64,000 nt of DNA from Halorussus aquaticus (GCF_024218795.1 NZ_CP100400.1:2356001-2420000), one strand, 5' to 3'. Shown: positions 17,584-29,487, counted from the first letter of the stretch. Numbers and translations are program-made. Notes: generated from the sequence alone by a model not told the origin.

Positions 17584-20085
17584 CTACTCTGCCGCTTCCG
17601 TCGCGTCGATCTCCGCTTCCTGCTCGACCTCGTCGCCCGCGTCGGGCACTACGTCCACGCTGGCGACTTGGTCTGCGCCTTCGAGTTCCATCACTTTCAC
17701 GCCCATCGTGTTCCGGCCGACTTCCGAGATGTCGTCGGCCCGAATCCGCATAATCTGACCGTCTCGACTCATGATGATGAGGTCGTCGTCGGGCGCGACC
17801 GCCTTCACCGACGTGACCGACCCGTTGCGGTCGCCGGTCTTGATGTCCATCAGACCGTAACCGTTGCGCGACTGTCGGCGGTACTCGGTGAGCGGCGTGC
17901 GCTTGCCGTAGCCGCGCTCGGTGACGGTGAGCAAGTTCTCGTCGGTATCGTCGGCCGCCGCGACCATCCCGACTACCTCGTCGTCGCCGCGGAGTTCGAC
18001 GCCGTGAACCCCACGCGCGTTGCGGCCCATCGCGCGGGCCTCGGACTCGTCGAACCGAATCGACATGCCGTTGGCGGTGGCGATGAGCAGGTCTTTCGTT
18101 CCGTCTGTGACCTTCACGTCCACGAGTTCGTCGCCGTCCTCCAGTTTCGCGGCGATGATGCCGGTCGAGAGGATGTTGTCGAACTCCTCGGTGTCGGTCC
18201 GCTTGACGTAGCCGTCTCGGGTGACCATGCTCAGACACTCGTCGTCCTCGAAGTCGTCGGTGTTGACGACCGCGGTAATCTCCTCGCCGTCGTCCAAGTC
18301 GAGGAGGTTTATCGCCGACTTGCCCCGGGCGGTGCGGGACATCTCCGGAATCTCGTACGCCTTCAGCCGGTAGACCTGCCCGTGGTTGGTGAAACAGAGC
18401 AGGTAGTCGTGGGTGTTCGCGCGGAACACCTTCGACACCCGGTCGCCCTCCTTGATGTCGCCGCCGATGATGCCCTTGCCGCCGCGGTTCTGGGCGTCGA
18501 ACTGCGAGACAGGCATCCGCTTGACGTAGTCCTGCTCGGTCACGACCACGACAACGTCCTCCTCGGCGATGAGGTCCTCGCGGGTCACCTCGTCGGTGTT
18601 CTCGATGAACGAGGTCCGTCGGTCGTCGTCGTACTCCTCCTTGACTTCCAGGAGCTCCTCCTTGATGACCGAGAGGAGTTCGGACTCGGAGCCGAGGATG
18701 GTCTCGAGGCGGTCGATGCGGGCCTGTACCTCCTCGTACTCGTCCTCGATTTCGGCGGCCTCCATCGACGTGAGGCTACCGAGTTGCATCCGGACGATGT
18801 GGTCGACCTGTTCGTCCGAGAAGTCGTAGGCCGTCTGGAGGTCGGCCTTCGCCTCGTCGCGGTCCTCGGCGTCCTGGATGATATCGACCACGTCGTCGGC
18901 GTTCTCCAGCGCCGTGAGTCGGCCTTCGAGGATGTGGGCGCGGTCCTCCTTCTCGGCGAGTTCGTACTGGCTCCGGCGACGGACGACGTCCTTGCGGTGG
19001 TCGAGATAGTGCCGAAGCGTCTCCTTGAGCGACAGCACCTTGGGTTCGCCGTTCACCAGCGCGAGGTTGATGACGCCGAACGTCTTCTCCAGATAGCCCT
19101 CGATGAGTTGGTTCTTGACGACCTCGGTCATCGCGTTCTGCTTGAGTTCGACCACGACGCGGATGCCGTCGCGGTCGGACTCGTCGCGGAGGTCCCGGAT
19201 GCCCTCGATGCTCCCCTCGTTGACGGCGTCGGCTATCTTCTCGACCATCCGGGCCTTGTTGGTCTGGTAGGGAAGTTCCGTGATGACGATGCGGTCGCTC
19301 CCGTTCTCGCGCTCCTCGACTTCGAACTCCGCGCGGACGCGGATGCGACCCCGGCCGGTCTTGTACGCGGCGTGGACCGCGTTCCTGCCGACGATGTTCG
19401 CGCCGGTCGGGAAGTCCGGCCCCTTGACGTGTTCCATCAGGTCCTCGACGGTGGCGTCGGGGTTCTCGATGAGTTCCACCGTCGCGTCGATGACCTCGCC
19501 GAGGTTGTGGGGCGGGATGTTCGTACTCATCCCGACCGCGATACCCGAGGACCCGTTCACCAGCAGGTTCGGGAACGCGGACGGCAGCACCTCCGGTTCC
19601 TGAAGCCGGTCGTCGTAGTTCGACTGCCAATCGACGGTGTCCATGTCGATGTCCGCCAGCAGCTCCTCGGCGATGGGGGCCATCCGGGCCTCCGTGTACC
19701 GCATCGCCGCCGGCGGGTCGCCGTCGACGGACCCGAAGTTACCCTGTCCGTCGACCAGCGGGTACCGCATCGAGAACTCCTGGGCCATCCGCGCCAGCGC
19801 GTCGTAGATGGACTTGTCGCCGTGCGGGTGGAAGTCACCCATCGTGTCGCCCACGATGTTCGAGGACTTCCGGTGGCTCGCACCGCTGGTGATGCCCGAC
19901 CGGTGCATCGCGTAGAGGATGCGCCGGTGGACTGGCTTCAACCCGTCTCGAACGTCGGGCAAGGCCCGTCCCGCGATGACCGACATCGCGTAGTCGATGT
20001 AACTCTGCTCCATCTCGTCTTCGACGCGCACGTTGCGTACGCGCTCTGCGACCTCGTTCGGGAGGTCGGACGTGTCCGAACTCAT
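17584..20085 (-). CDS. gyrA: DNA gyrase subunit A
   Basis: An 833-residue type IIA topoisomerase subunit. It has the breakage-reunion domain with catalytic Tyr130 in [10 protein letters not shown] and the quinolone-determining region [18 protein letters not shown]. The C-terminal part carries the six-bladed DNA-wrapping repeats ([39 protein letters not shown]). The GyrA-box QNRGGKGI is present near residue 530. The ATG at 20085 follows the gyrB stop after one base, so the subunits are translationally coupled. An in-frame TTG at 20097 inside gyrB is less likely. The C-terminus is acidic. Confidence 0.97.
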   Translation of the reverse strand: MSSDTSDLPNEVAERVRNVRVEDEMEQSYIDYAMSVIAGRALPDVRDGLKPVHRRILYAMHRSGITSGASHRKSSNIVGDTMGDFHPHGDKSIYDALARMAQEFSMRYPLVDGQGNFGSVDGDPPAAMRYTEARMAPIAEELLADIDMDTVDWQSNYDDRLQEPEVLPSAFPNLLVNGSSGIAVGMSTNIPPHNLGEVIDATVELIENPDATVEDLMEHVKGPDFPTGANIVGRNAVHAAYKTGRGRIRVRAEFEVEERENGSDRIVITELPYQTNKARMVEKIADAVNEGSIEGIRDLRDESDRDGIRVVVELKQNAMTEVVKNQLIEGYLEKTFGVINLALVNGEPKVLSLKETLRHYLDHRKDVVRRRSQYELAEKEDRAHILEGRLTALENADDVVDIIQDAEDRDEAKADLQTAYDFSDEQVDHIVRMQLGSLTSMEAAEIEDEYEEVQARIDRLETILGSESELLSVIKEELLEVKEEYDDDRRTSFIENTDEVTREDLIAEEDVVVVVTEQDYVKRMPVSQFDAQNRGGKGIIGGDIKEGDRVSKVFRANTHDYLLCFTNHGQVYRLKAYEIPEMSRTARGKSAINLLDLDDGEEITAVVNTDDFEDDECLSMVTRDGYVKRTDTEEFDNILSTGIIAAKLEDGDELVDVKVTDGTKDLLIATANGMSIRFDESEARAMGRNARGVHGVELRGDDEVVGMVAAADDTDENLLTVTERGYGKRTPLTEYRRQSRNGYGLMDIKTGDRNGSVTSVKAVAPDDDLIIMSRDGQIMRIRADDISEVGRNTMGVKVMELEGADQVASVDVVPDAGDEVEQEAEIDATEAAE

Positions 20086-20086
20086 A

Positions 20087-22138
<2,052 letters not shown>

Positions 22139-23032
22139 TCAGTCGCCGGTGACGTTCACCTGTTCGAGACCCGACACCTCCTCGATGGAGATGCCGCCCG
22201 TGAGTTCGCGGTAGGGGTAGGGCATCTCGATGCCCTCGGCGTCGAACCGCTCCTTGACGCCGGTGACGTGGTCCGAGAGCACCTCCTTGAACTTGCCGCG
22301 GCCGGGGTCCTCGATCCAGATTCGGGATTCGAGTCCGACGTAGGAGTCGGCGAGTTCGGTCGTCCTGACCGACGGTTCCGGGTCGTCGAGCACGTCGGAG
22401 TTGGCCCACGCGTCGTCGAGGATGATGTCGGTGGCCTCGCCGATGTCGTCGTCGTAGCCGATACCGAAGACGAACTGGAGGCGAAGTCGCTCGTTCGCCA
22501 TCGCGTTCGTGACCGCGTTGTTGGCCAACTCCGAGTTGGGAACCGTGATGACCTCGTTGTTGAACGTCTCGACCTTCGTCACTCGGAGGTCTATCTGCCG
22601 GACCACGCCCGACATGTCGTTCCACTCTATCCAGTCGTCCACCTGAAACGGCTTGTCCTTGAGGATGAACACCCCGGCGACGAAGTTGCCCACGAGGTCC
22701 TGGGCCGCGAACCCGAGCGCCAGCGCCAGCGCGCCGCCGAGCGTGGCGAACGCCGCCAGAAAGCTTCCGAACCCCGCGACGGTGAAGGCGACTGCGACGG
22801 CGACGAAGAAGATCACCGCCCTCGCGGTGGTCGTCGCCAACTGGATCACCGTCCGGTCGAACCCGCGCGCCGACAGCGACCGACGGACGAGTTTCACTAT
22901 CACGTATCGGCCGACGACGTAGACCACTACGAAAGCGAGGACGAACGCCACCACGTCCCAGAGCAGACCGGCGTACTGTGCGAGAAGTTCCCCGAGGGAG
23001 GTCGGCCAGTCGAACTGCTGTAGCGGTACCAT
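22139..23032 (-). CDS. mscS: MscS-family mechanosensitive channel
   Basis: A 297-residue channel with three N-terminal transmembrane segments. The third, pore-lining helix is Gly/Ala-rich (FLAAFATLGGALALALGFAAQDLVGNFVAGVFIL), and is followed by the beta domain KPFQVDDWIEW ... GVVRQIDLRVTKVETFNNEVITVPNSEL, which is diagnostic. It opens on membrane tension and releases solutes during osmotic downshock, an important function for a halophile. It lies 132 bp upstream of gyrB on the same strand but is probably a separate unit. Confidence 0.92.
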   Translation of the reverse strand: MVPLQQFDWPTSLGELLAQYAGLLWDVVAFVLAFVVVYVVGRYVIVKLVRRSLSARGFDRTVIQLATTTARAVIFFVAVAVAFTVAGFGSFLAAFATLGGALALALGFAAQDLVGNFVAGVFILKDKPFQVDDWIEWNDMSGVVRQIDLRVTKVETFNNEVITVPNSELANNAVTNAMANERLRLQFVFGIGYDDDIGEATDIILDDAWANSDVLDDPEPSVRTTELADSYVGLESRIWIEDPGRGKFKEVLSDHVTGVKERFDAEGIEMPYPYRELTGGISIEEVSGLEQVNVTGD

Positions 23033-23256
23033 GCTCCTACCAATTCGTCGATACGCGGTAAATGAGTTCGGGTCGAAACGACCGATTACGCTCGGGGCCG
23101 CCGCGAGACGCCTTTTTCGGGCGGTTCTGGGAGTACAACCGTCGGCCCTCCGGTCGAACGTCGTGTCGGCTCGTTGTGACCTGTCCGGAAGCGTCGCCGC
23201 TCACCCCTCGGAGAACGACTCCTCGCCCGGCGGAGTCGGAACGCGAACGCCGCGAA

Positions 23257-23973
23257 CTACGCCGATTCGGCGGTCGTCCCGACGCGCCCGGTCGCGTTTT
23301 CGCCCGTCGTCGCCGTCTCGTTGGGGACGGAGACGCGGACCGACTCGACCGCGCCCACGCTGGCGTTTCCGACCGCGATGTCCGCCGCGGAGGCGTTCAC
23401 CGGCGCGTCGCCCGTCACGGCGGTCGGAACTGAGAACGACAGGCCGCTGGCGTTCCGGACCGTGAGGTTCCGGATTACCGCGCCGTCGAGCGTCTGATTC
23501 CTGATGCGGACGACCTGCGCGGACTGTCCCGTGATGTTCGGCCCGCGTGCGAAGGGGACGCCGAACTCCGACAGCAGGTCCCTACTGCGTATCGTCGCGC
23601 TCCTGACGGTCACGTTCGAGAGTCGCGCGCGCTCGACGACGATTCGCCGGAGCGAGACGTTCCGGACGGTCAGGTTCCGGCGTTGGTCCATCCGGCGGAC
23701 GGTCAGGTTCCGCACCACCACGTCGGTCGCCGTGACGTTCCGGAGCGTCACCGACTCGGCCGAGAGGTTCTGAACCCCGACCGACGCGCCGTCGTCCTGT
23801 GCGCCGACCGGTTCGTCTCCGTCGGCCCGCGCGTCCACCGACTGGCCGAACGCTTCGCCGACCGGCGACCGGTCGTCCTGGGCGACCGAGGCCGTCGCCC
23901 CGACTGCCAGCGGCGCGACGACTGCGAGTGCGAGTACGACGACTGTGACCGTCGCGTGTTCGGTGTCGAACAT
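23257..23973 (-). CDS. Exported protein of repeated N-glycosylation-sequon strands
   Basis: A 238-residue secreted protein. After a hydrophobic signal (TVTVVVLALAVVAPLAVGATASVAQ), the middle ~120 residues consist of short strand-like repeats such as VTLRNVTATDVVVRNLTVRR, LTVRNVSLRRIVV and LSNVTVRSATIRS. Many contain N-x-S/T sequons. The pattern recalls a right-handed beta-helix or pentapeptide-like solenoid with regularly spaced Asn. The function is unknown; a glycosylated surface or adhesion protein is plausible. The ATG at 23973 is preferred because an AATTTAAGG TATA element (23998-24005) lies about 28 nt upstream. It is divergent from the substrate-binding gene. Confidence 0.65.
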   Translation of the reverse strand: MFDTEHATVTVVVLALAVVAPLAVGATASVAQDDRSPVGEAFGQSVDARADGDEPVGAQDDGASVGVQNLSAESVTLRNVTATDVVVRNLTVRRMDQRRNLTVRNVSLRRIVVERARLSNVTVRSATIRSRDLLSEFGVPFARGPNITGQSAQVVRIRNQTLDGAVIRNLTVRNASGLSFSVPTAVTGDAPVNASAADIAVGNASVGAVESVRVSVPNETATTGENATGRVGTTAESA

Positions 23974-24150
23974 CAGTGGCAACGCCACGTAAGCGTCCTT
24001 AAATTACCCGACCGTTCCGACCGTGTCGCGCGCCGACCCGCCGGTAGTGGGACGTCCCACTCGGGGACGGCGGAGTGGTCCGAGGAGTCCGCGTTACGGA
24101 CCGACGCCCGAACGATTATACCCCAGACCGTCGTGACATCCGACGGAAGA

Positions 24151-25278
24151 ATGGGGGAGACACGACGACAGTTCCTTCGAGCGACGGGTGCCAGCGCGGT
24201 CGGACTGACGGGGGCGGTCGGCACTACCGCGGCCCAGTCCGGGGGCGTCGGCCTGTTGTTGAACTGGAAACCGAACGGGCTTCACGTTCCCTACTACGCC
24301 GCGAAGGCGAAGGGGTACTACGAGGAGCAGGGCGTCCAACTGAACGGCATCGAGAGCGGGCAGGGGTCGGACTTCGCGGCCAAACAGGTGGGTCTCGGCA
24401 ACACCGAGTTCGCCGTCACGAGCGCCGACCAGATGCTGAACGTCAACACTCGCGGCCTCTCGCCGCGGTCGGTCGGGGTCGTGATGCAGCGGAGTCCAGT
24501 CGTGGTGTTCACCACGCCGGACGCCTTCGGCGGTGAACTGACCGGTGCGGACCAGTTGGCGGGCAAGACGGTCGGCACGGGACCCGGCATGGTCAAGATT
24601 CTCACGACACTCCTGCTGGAGGAGAAGGGCGTCCTCTCGGAGGTGGAACTCGTGGACACCGGGTTCGACACGGTCCAGCAGTTGCTCGGCGGGAAGATAG
24701 ACGCCGCGGGCGGCGTGTTCGCCGACGCGGTGGTCGCGCGCCAGAAGGCGGGGTCGGTCTCGTCGATTCCGGTGGCCGAGACCGTCCCCTCCTACGGGCA
24801 CGTCGTCGGCGCGAACGCGGACTTCGCCGACGAAAACCCCGAGACGGTCCGGGGGTTCCTGAACGCGACCGCCCGCGGCGCGGCGTGGGCGACGAACAAC
24901 CCCGGGCGGGCGACACAGTTGCTGGTCGAGGCGAATCCGGCCATCTCCGAGACCGCCGACACCCAGCGAGCGAAGTGGGTCGAGATGGCCAGCAACTACG
25001 TTCTCTCGGAGACGGTCCGCCAACATGCGTGGGGGTGGAGCGAGGCCCGACCGTGGGAGACGACGTACCGCGCGCTCCGCGACGCCGACCTCCTCGGGGG
25101 CGAGACCGACCCGTCGTCGGTCTGGACCAACGAGTATCTCGACACCGATTACCGGTACGTCGGCGAGTACGCTCGGAACGTCTCGCCGCCGGAAGCGACC
25201 GCTTCGGGCGAAACCGCGTCCGGAACGACTACGTCCGGGAACGCGTCCGGGACCACGACCGAAGTCGGACGGAACTGA
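24151..25278 (+). CDS. ABC transporter substrate-binding protein (NMT1/THI5-like, Tat-exported)
   Basis: A 375-residue extracellular solute binder. A Tat signal TRRQFLRATGASAVG opens the chain; no lipobox Cys is seen. The mature domain has the NMT1/SsuA-type pattern LLLNWKPNGLHVPYYAAKAKGYYEEQGV and later FAVTSADQML. This family brings in thiamine precursors, other pyrimidines, sulfonates or nitrate-like anions; the substrate is not clear. The final ~30 residues are a Ser/Thr/Gly-rich tail that is unusual for the family. The last base of its TGA is the first of the next ATG, so translation is coupled to the permease. Confidence 0.85.
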   Translation: MGETRRQFLRATGASAVGLTGAVGTTAAQSGGVGLLLNWKPNGLHVPYYAAKAKGYYEEQGVQLNGIESGQGSDFAAKQVGLGNTEFAVTSADQMLNVNTRGLSPRSVGVVMQRSPVVVFTTPDAFGGELTGADQLAGKTVGTGPGMVKILTTLLLEEKGVLSEVELVDTGFDTVQQLLGGKIDAAGGVFADAVVARQKAGSVSSIPVAETVPSYGHVVGANADFADENPETVRGFLNATARGAAWATNNPGRATQLLVEANPAISETADTQRAKWVEMASNYVLSETVRQHAWGWSEARPWETTYRALRDADLLGGETDPSSVWTNEYLDTDYRYVGEYARNVSPPEATASGETASGTTTSGNASGTTTEVGRN

Positions 25279-26171
25279 TGACCAGTCCGGGGCCGCGGAA
25301 GTCGGGGGAGTCGAGCGCCGCGGGCACGCGGGACGGCGAGTCGTCCGACTCTCGACCGCCCGCATCCCCGTCGGGCGCGAGTCGGCGACGCTCGGTACCG
25401 ACCGCGCCGCGGGCGGTCACCTCCCGCGCGTCCGGTGTCGTCGCGCGGGGATGGCCGCCGGTCGCCGTGGCGGTTCTCGGCCTGCTGGCGTGGTCCGTGG
25501 CCGCCCGGACCGCCGGGGTGCCGGACGTGATTCTCCCGAGTCCGGGCGACGTGGCCGCGGCGCTCGCGGAGCACTGGCCCGCGCTCGCCGAGGCCGCCGG
25601 AGTCACGGCGCTCACGGCGGGCCTCGGCGTCGTCGCCGGTGCGGTCGTCGGCGCGGCGCTGGCGGTGGCGATGGCGGCCTCCGAGACGACTCGCGCCGTG
25701 GTCCGGCCCTACGTTATCGCGCTCCGGGTCGTCCCCGTAATCGCGGTCGCGCCGCTGCTCTTCCGGTGGTTCGGCGACGGCGTGGGCGCGCGGGCCGCGC
25801 TGGCGGGCACGCTGGCGATTTTCCCGGTGACGATAGCGACCTATCAGGGGGTGGCCGCCACGCCCGAGGAGTTCGTCGCCCTCGCGCGCTCGGTCGGCGC
25901 GTCGCCCGCCACTCGGTACCTCCGGGTACGACTCCCGGCCGCGGCACCGCAGGCGTTCGCCGGACTTCGAATCGCGGCCGCCGCGGGCGTCGTGGGCGCG
26001 GTGGTCGCCGAGTTCCTCACCCTGAAGGCGGGCATCGGCTACCGGGTGTTCCGGGCCTCGACCAGACTCCAGACCGCCCGGATGGTCGCCGCGCTCGGCG
26101 TGCTGGCGCTGCTGGGCGTCGCGTTCTATCTGGTCCCGGCGCTGGTCGAGCGTCGGATGGACTGGGGGTAG
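25278..26171 (+). CDS. ABC transporter permease
   Basis: A 297-residue inner-membrane permease of the SsuC/ThiX type. A disordered N-terminal stretch of ~50 Ser/Pro/Arg-rich residues precedes six hydrophobic segments. The ATPase-coupling EAA loop is seen near EEFVALARSVGASPATRYLRVRLPAA. It overlaps the binding-protein gene by one base. A paralogue sits on the opposite strand at 26638-27393 beside the ATPase, so the importer may use two different permease subunits. Confidence 0.88.
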   Translation: MTSPGPRKSGESSAAGTRDGESSDSRPPASPSGASRRRSVPTAPRAVTSRASGVVARGWPPVAVAVLGLLAWSVAARTAGVPDVILPSPGDVAAALAEHWPALAEAAGVTALTAGLGVVAGAVVGAALAVAMAASETTRAVVRPYVIALRVVPVIAVAPLLFRWFGDGVGARAALAGTLAIFPVTIATYQGVAATPEEFVALARSVGASPATRYLRVRLPAAAPQAFAGLRIAAAAGVVGAVVAEFLTLKAGIGYRVFRASTRLQTARMVAALGVLALLGVAFYLVPALVERRMDWG

Positions 26172-26229
26172 CGACGCCGCGGCCGGAGAGGCAGAAAGAC
26201 TACATCTCTCACACCGAAACGCGTTCGGC

Positions 26230-26631
26230 GTGAACTCCCGGCTCTCACCCCCGGAAGCCGCGTCGTTCGTCGGACTGGGACTCCTCGCAGTCGGGTCGTA
26301 CCTCCCGTGGGTCCGCACGAACGCGGCCGGTCCCGTACCGGCAGTCTACCTTCCGGGGATGAACACCGGACTGGACCTGTGGGGCCTCGTCATCGTCCCT
26401 CTCGCCGTGGCGGCGGTCGCACTGCTCTGGCGGCCGAGTCGGCGGGCGAGTAGAGTCGCCACCGCGGCGGCGGGCGGCGTCGCCTGCCTCCTCGCGCTCG
26501 TCGAACTCTCGGCGTACCCGCGCCTCGACGCGAGTCCGTTCGCGCCTGCAGTTGGTGTGTACGTCACGCTTGCGGGCGGCGTCGTCGCGCTCGCCGCGAG
26601 CGGTTGGTCGGCTCTGGCGTTCGAGCGATGA
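26230..26631 (+). CDS. Four-helix membrane protein within the ABC locus
   Basis: A 133-residue hydrophobic protein with about four transmembrane segments, starting with the GTG at 26230. It includes the motif SYLPWVRT followed by a loop with PGMNTGLDLWGLVI, common in small haloarchaeal membrane proteins of unknown role. It lies between the two convergent halves of the importer (58 bp after the first permease, 6 bp before the end of the second). It could be part of the transport system or an unrelated passenger. Confidence 0.6.
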   Translation: MNSRLSPPEAASFVGLGLLAVGSYLPWVRTNAAGPVPAVYLPGMNTGLDLWGLVIVPLAVAAVALLWRPSRRASRVATAAAGGVACLLALVELSAYPRLDASPFAPAVGVYVTLAGGVVALAASGWSALAFER

Positions 26632-26637
26632 GCGCCC

Positions 26638-27393
26638 TCACTTCCACGAGACCCGACGCTCGACCGCCGCGACAGCGCCGTACACCGCCATCTCCTCGAC
26701 GAAGAGCACGACCACCGCCGCCAGCACCGCGTCGGTCTGGACGTTCTCCGCGCCGACGAGGATGAGGTACCCGAGACCCTCGTCGGTCAGAATCCACTCC
26801 GCGACCACCGCGCCGACCGCCGCGAGCGCGGCCGACTGCTTCAGGCCAGCGAAGACCGCCGGGAGCGCGGCCGGAATCCGGACGAACAGGAACGTCCGGA
26901 GCGGTCCCGTCTCGACCGACCGGAGCAGGTCGAGGTACTCCTCGGGCGTCTCCCGGAGTCCCGCCATCGAACTCACGAACGTCGGGAAGAACGTTATCAG
27001 CGCGACGAACGAGAGGGCGGTCCCTGCGCCGGTGCCGAGGTAGACCAGCAGCAGCGGCGCGACCGCTATCTTCGGCAGGACGCGCGCCGTGACGAGGTAG
27101 GGGTAGAGCGCCCGCCGGAGGACCGTCGAGTGGACCGCTACGGCGGCCGCGCCGAACCCGGCGAGGACGCCGACCGCACCGCCCGCGAGGACGGTCCGGA
27201 GCGTGACAGCGCCGTTTCGGAGGTAGAGACCCGGCCGCGCCGCGAGTCGGTCGGCGACCGCTGCGGGCGTCGGGAGGAGGTAAGACGGAATCCCGAGCAG
27301 GACGACCGCCGCCCACCACGCGAGGACGCCGACCGCGAGCGCGCCGACCGGGAGCGAGAGCCCAGCGGCCGGAATCCGGTCGGCGTAGCTCAT
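26638..27393 (-). CDS. ABC transporter permease (second)
   Basis: A 251-residue permease related to the one at 25278, without its N-terminal disordered extension. Six hydrophobic segments and an EAA-type loop (EEYLDLLRSVETGPLRTFLFVRIPAALPAV) are visible. The start is ATG at 27393. It follows the ATPase gene by 31 bp on the same strand and is most likely co-transcribed with it. Confidence 0.88.
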   Translation of the reverse strand: MSYADRIPAAGLSLPVGALAVGVLAWWAAVVLLGIPSYLLPTPAAVADRLAARPGLYLRNGAVTLRTVLAGGAVGVLAGFGAAAVAVHSTVLRRALYPYLVTARVLPKIAVAPLLLVYLGTGAGTALSFVALITFFPTFVSSMAGLRETPEEYLDLLRSVETGPLRTFLFVRIPAALPAVFAGLKQSAALAAVGAVVAEWILTDEGLGYLILVGAENVQTDAVLAAVVVLFVEEMAVYGAVAAVERRVSWK

Positions 27394-27424
27394 GGGTCGG
27401 CCGTCGGGACGCTCGGTCGTCGGG

Positions 27425-28228
27425 TCATCGCAGTTCGTACCCCTCGTGGAGCGCGGTCCGGACGCGCGCGACCTGCTCCTGAAACGCGGTCGTGCCGTAC
27501 ACCGACTCGTCGCGGGGTCTGGGCAGTTCCACGTCGAAGACGGCCGCGATTTCGCCCGGTTGGTCGCTCATCACGACGCACCTGTCCGCGAGGAACACCG
27601 CCTCGGGAACGCTGTGAGTGACGAACAGCACCGTCTTGTTCCGGTCGCGCCAGACGCGCCGGACCTCGACGCCCATCTCCTCGCGGGTGAGTTCGTCGAG
27701 TTCGCCGAACGGTTCGTCCATCAGCAGGACCGAGGCCCCGAGGTGGAGCGCCCGCGCGATGGCGACCCGCTGGCGCATCCCACCCGAGAGTTCGGCGGGT
27801 CGCGACTCCTCGAACCCCGCGAGTCCGACCGTCCCCAGCAGGTCGCGGGCCGCCTCGCGGTCGGGCGACTTCCCGGCCATCTCCCGGAGGAAGACGACGT
27901 TGGCGAGCGCCGACTTCCACGGCAGAAGAGCGTGGCGTTGGAAGACGAAGCCGAACTCCCCGTCGCGACGGGCGGCGTCGGGCGAGTCGCGCCCGACCCG
28001 GACGGTACCGGCAGTCGGGTCCTGTAGCCCGCCGACCGTCCGGAGCAGCGTGGTCTTTCCACACCCCGAGGGACCGATGACCGTGACGAACTCGCCATCG
28101 TCCACCCGCAGGTCCACGTTCTCCAAGGCGCGTACGTCCTCGAAATTCACCGTCACGCCGTCGAGTCGGATGGCGGTCGCTCGGTCGGTTCGGGTCGCCT
28201 CCTCCGCGCTCGTCTCGTCTCCCACCAT
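27425..28228 (-). CDS. ABC transporter ATP-binding protein
   Basis: A 267-residue ATPase of the SsuB/TauB class. The Walker A motif GPSGCGKT is at residues 52-59, the Q-loop in FVFQRHALLPWKS, the signature LSGGMRQRVAIARAL, Walker B VLLMDEPFGELD and the switch His in FVTHSVPEAVFLADR. The short family-specific QRHALLPWKSALANV supports nitrate/sulfonate/taurine or pyrimidine importers. It is the first gene of the minus-strand pair with the second permease. An inverted repeat lies 26-41 nt upstream. Confidence 0.92.
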   Translation of the reverse strand: MVGDETSAEEATRTDRATAIRLDGVTVNFEDVRALENVDLRVDDGEFVTVIGPSGCGKTTLLRTVGGLQDPTAGTVRVGRDSPDAARRDGEFGFVFQRHALLPWKSALANVVFLREMAGKSPDREAARDLLGTVGLAGFEESRPAELSGGMRQRVAIARALHLGASVLLMDEPFGELDELTREEMGVEVRRVWRDRNKTVLFVTHSVPEAVFLADRCVVMSDQPGEIAAVFDVELPRPRDESVYGTTAFQEQVARVRTALHEGYELR

Positions 28229-28253
28229 CGAGTTCGTGGAACGTAACGGGACG

Positions 28254-28269
28254 AAGCCATAGGTGGCTT
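28254..28269 (-). promoter_or_regulatory. Inverted repeat AAGCCA-N4-TGGCTT before the ABC ATPase
   Basis: A perfect 6-bp inverted repeat with a 4-nt spacer lies 26-41 nt upstream of the ATPase ATG, at the expected position of the core promoter. No strong TATA element is seen beside it, so control by a regulator is likely. No copy was seen upstream of the substrate-binding gene. Confidence 0.4.
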
Positions 28270-28405
28270 ACGCCCGTGCGCGCCGCTCGCGTGTGCCGGG
28301 TTAGCGATTCGAGGGACTCCGTCGTCTTCGCGTCGTCGGAGTAGCGAGCGATTGTCCGTCGGTTCGATACGGCAGCGTCCTGCCGAGGGGTTTGCCAGTA
28401 CAACA

Positions 28406-28425
28406 TCGGGGGGTTTGACCCCCGA
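28406..28425 (-). terminator. Hairpin after the DUF6498-type gene
   Basis: TCGGGGG (28406-28412) and CCCCCGA (28419-28425) form a 7-bp GC stem with a 6-nt loop, 57 nt downstream of the stop of the membrane-protein gene at 28482. It may end that transcript. There is no T-run directly after it. The remaining bases of this 253-bp gap hold no gene. Confidence 0.35.
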
Positions 28426-28481
28426 AGAGGGTGGTGCACGACCTTCGACAGTCACCTCGTTCCTCGCGTCTCCCCCCGACT

Positions 28482-29291
28482 CTATTTCGACCGTTCGGGC
28501 GTGAACCAGCCAGCGACGCCGCTCGGGTTCTCTCGGTGTCGAGCGCGGAACGACGACCACTCGACGGTCAGTTTCCCGAGAACGACGAGCGTGGCGATTC
28601 CGATTTCGAAGAGAACCCTCGTGTCGAACAGTCCCGCCAGCGGCAACGTCAGTAACGGTAACACGAACTCCGCAACCGGCGTCAGCAGGAACCAGAACAC
28701 CATCCGACGGACCGGTATCTCGACCGTCATCGGTGCCGAGAGTCGCTCGTACCGCCGCTCACCGAGGAACTGCCGACGGGCGGAATCGAACTGAGAGACG
28801 AGCAGTGCGAGCGCACTGAGGAGGATTTCGGGTGAGATGACGGACGCGAATATGGCGGCGTACTCGTATATCGCCTCGGAGTTACTGTACGGATTCTCGA
28901 CGACGACCGGCGACGGAAGGACGACCATCAACACGCTCAGACACAGCCAGAATCCGAGACCCCAGACGAGCAGTCCGGCGGCGTAGCTAACGTTTCGGTA
29001 GTGAATCGGCGGTAACCACTCGACGGGGCGCGTCGTCCCGGAGCGCGAGGACAGGAACGGCACCGACAGCGTCATTGGACTGACGGTTCGGTCCTCGGTG
29101 TTCGGTGCTCGCTCCGCGAACAGCGTCAAACCGCTGTAGACGACGACCACGGAGCCGATTTCGAGCCAGTAGAGAAACAGGACGCTCTGTACCCGCCAGC
29201 CGAAGAACGCGATTCCGGCGAGCGGGACCAGATTAGAGACGAGTAGCGGAAGAAACGTCTCGGTGGTCTGTGACTCTTTTCTGTCGCTCAT
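28482..29291 (-). CDS. DUF6498-like membrane protein
   Basis: A 269-residue integral membrane protein with about six hydrophobic segments. The N-terminal region LPLLVSNLVPLAGIAFFGWRVQSVLFLYWLEIGSVVVVYS, with Trp and Tyr around the first helices and the LYWLE motif, is typical of the DUF6498 family. The function is unknown. The ATG at 29291 (MSDRKESQTTETF) is preferred since the longer upstream frame has no coding character. It is divergent from the Tat-exported gene at 29518. Confidence 0.75.
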   Translation of the reverse strand: MSDRKESQTTETFLPLLVSNLVPLAGIAFFGWRVQSVLFLYWLEIGSVVVVYSGLTLFAERAPNTEDRTVSPMTLSVPFLSSRSGTTRPVEWLPPIHYRNVSYAAGLLVWGLGFWLCLSVLMVVLPSPVVVENPYSNSEAIYEYAAIFASVISPEILLSALALLVSQFDSARRQFLGERRYERLSAPMTVEIPVRRMVFWFLLTPVAEFVLPLLTLPLAGLFDTRVLFEIGIATLVVLGKLTVEWSSFRARHRENPSGVAGWFTPERSK

Positions 29292-29487
29292 CCTACCAGT
29301 GATGTTGTGCGAAGACGCTCTTAAATCAAGTGCAACACTTCGTTCTACCGGTACGAGCCATCGGTTCGATACCGAGTATCCCCGGACGGGTGGAAGTCGC
29401 AAGCCGAGACGAGGCCAGTCCCGCGAGGATACGTCCTCGTTCCGGGTAGGCGTTCCCATATCTATTCTATCATCTAGATACAGAAAG

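Noticed and set aside
28229..28481. A riboswitch (for example TPP) before the ABC ATPase.
   Set aside because: The conserved CTGAGA-type motif was not found on the minus strand; only two short hairpins are seen.
29293..29345. AAGTG-CAA-CACTT and other short repeats in the divergent promoter region.
   Set aside because: Arms of five bases are too likely by chance to be listed as sites.
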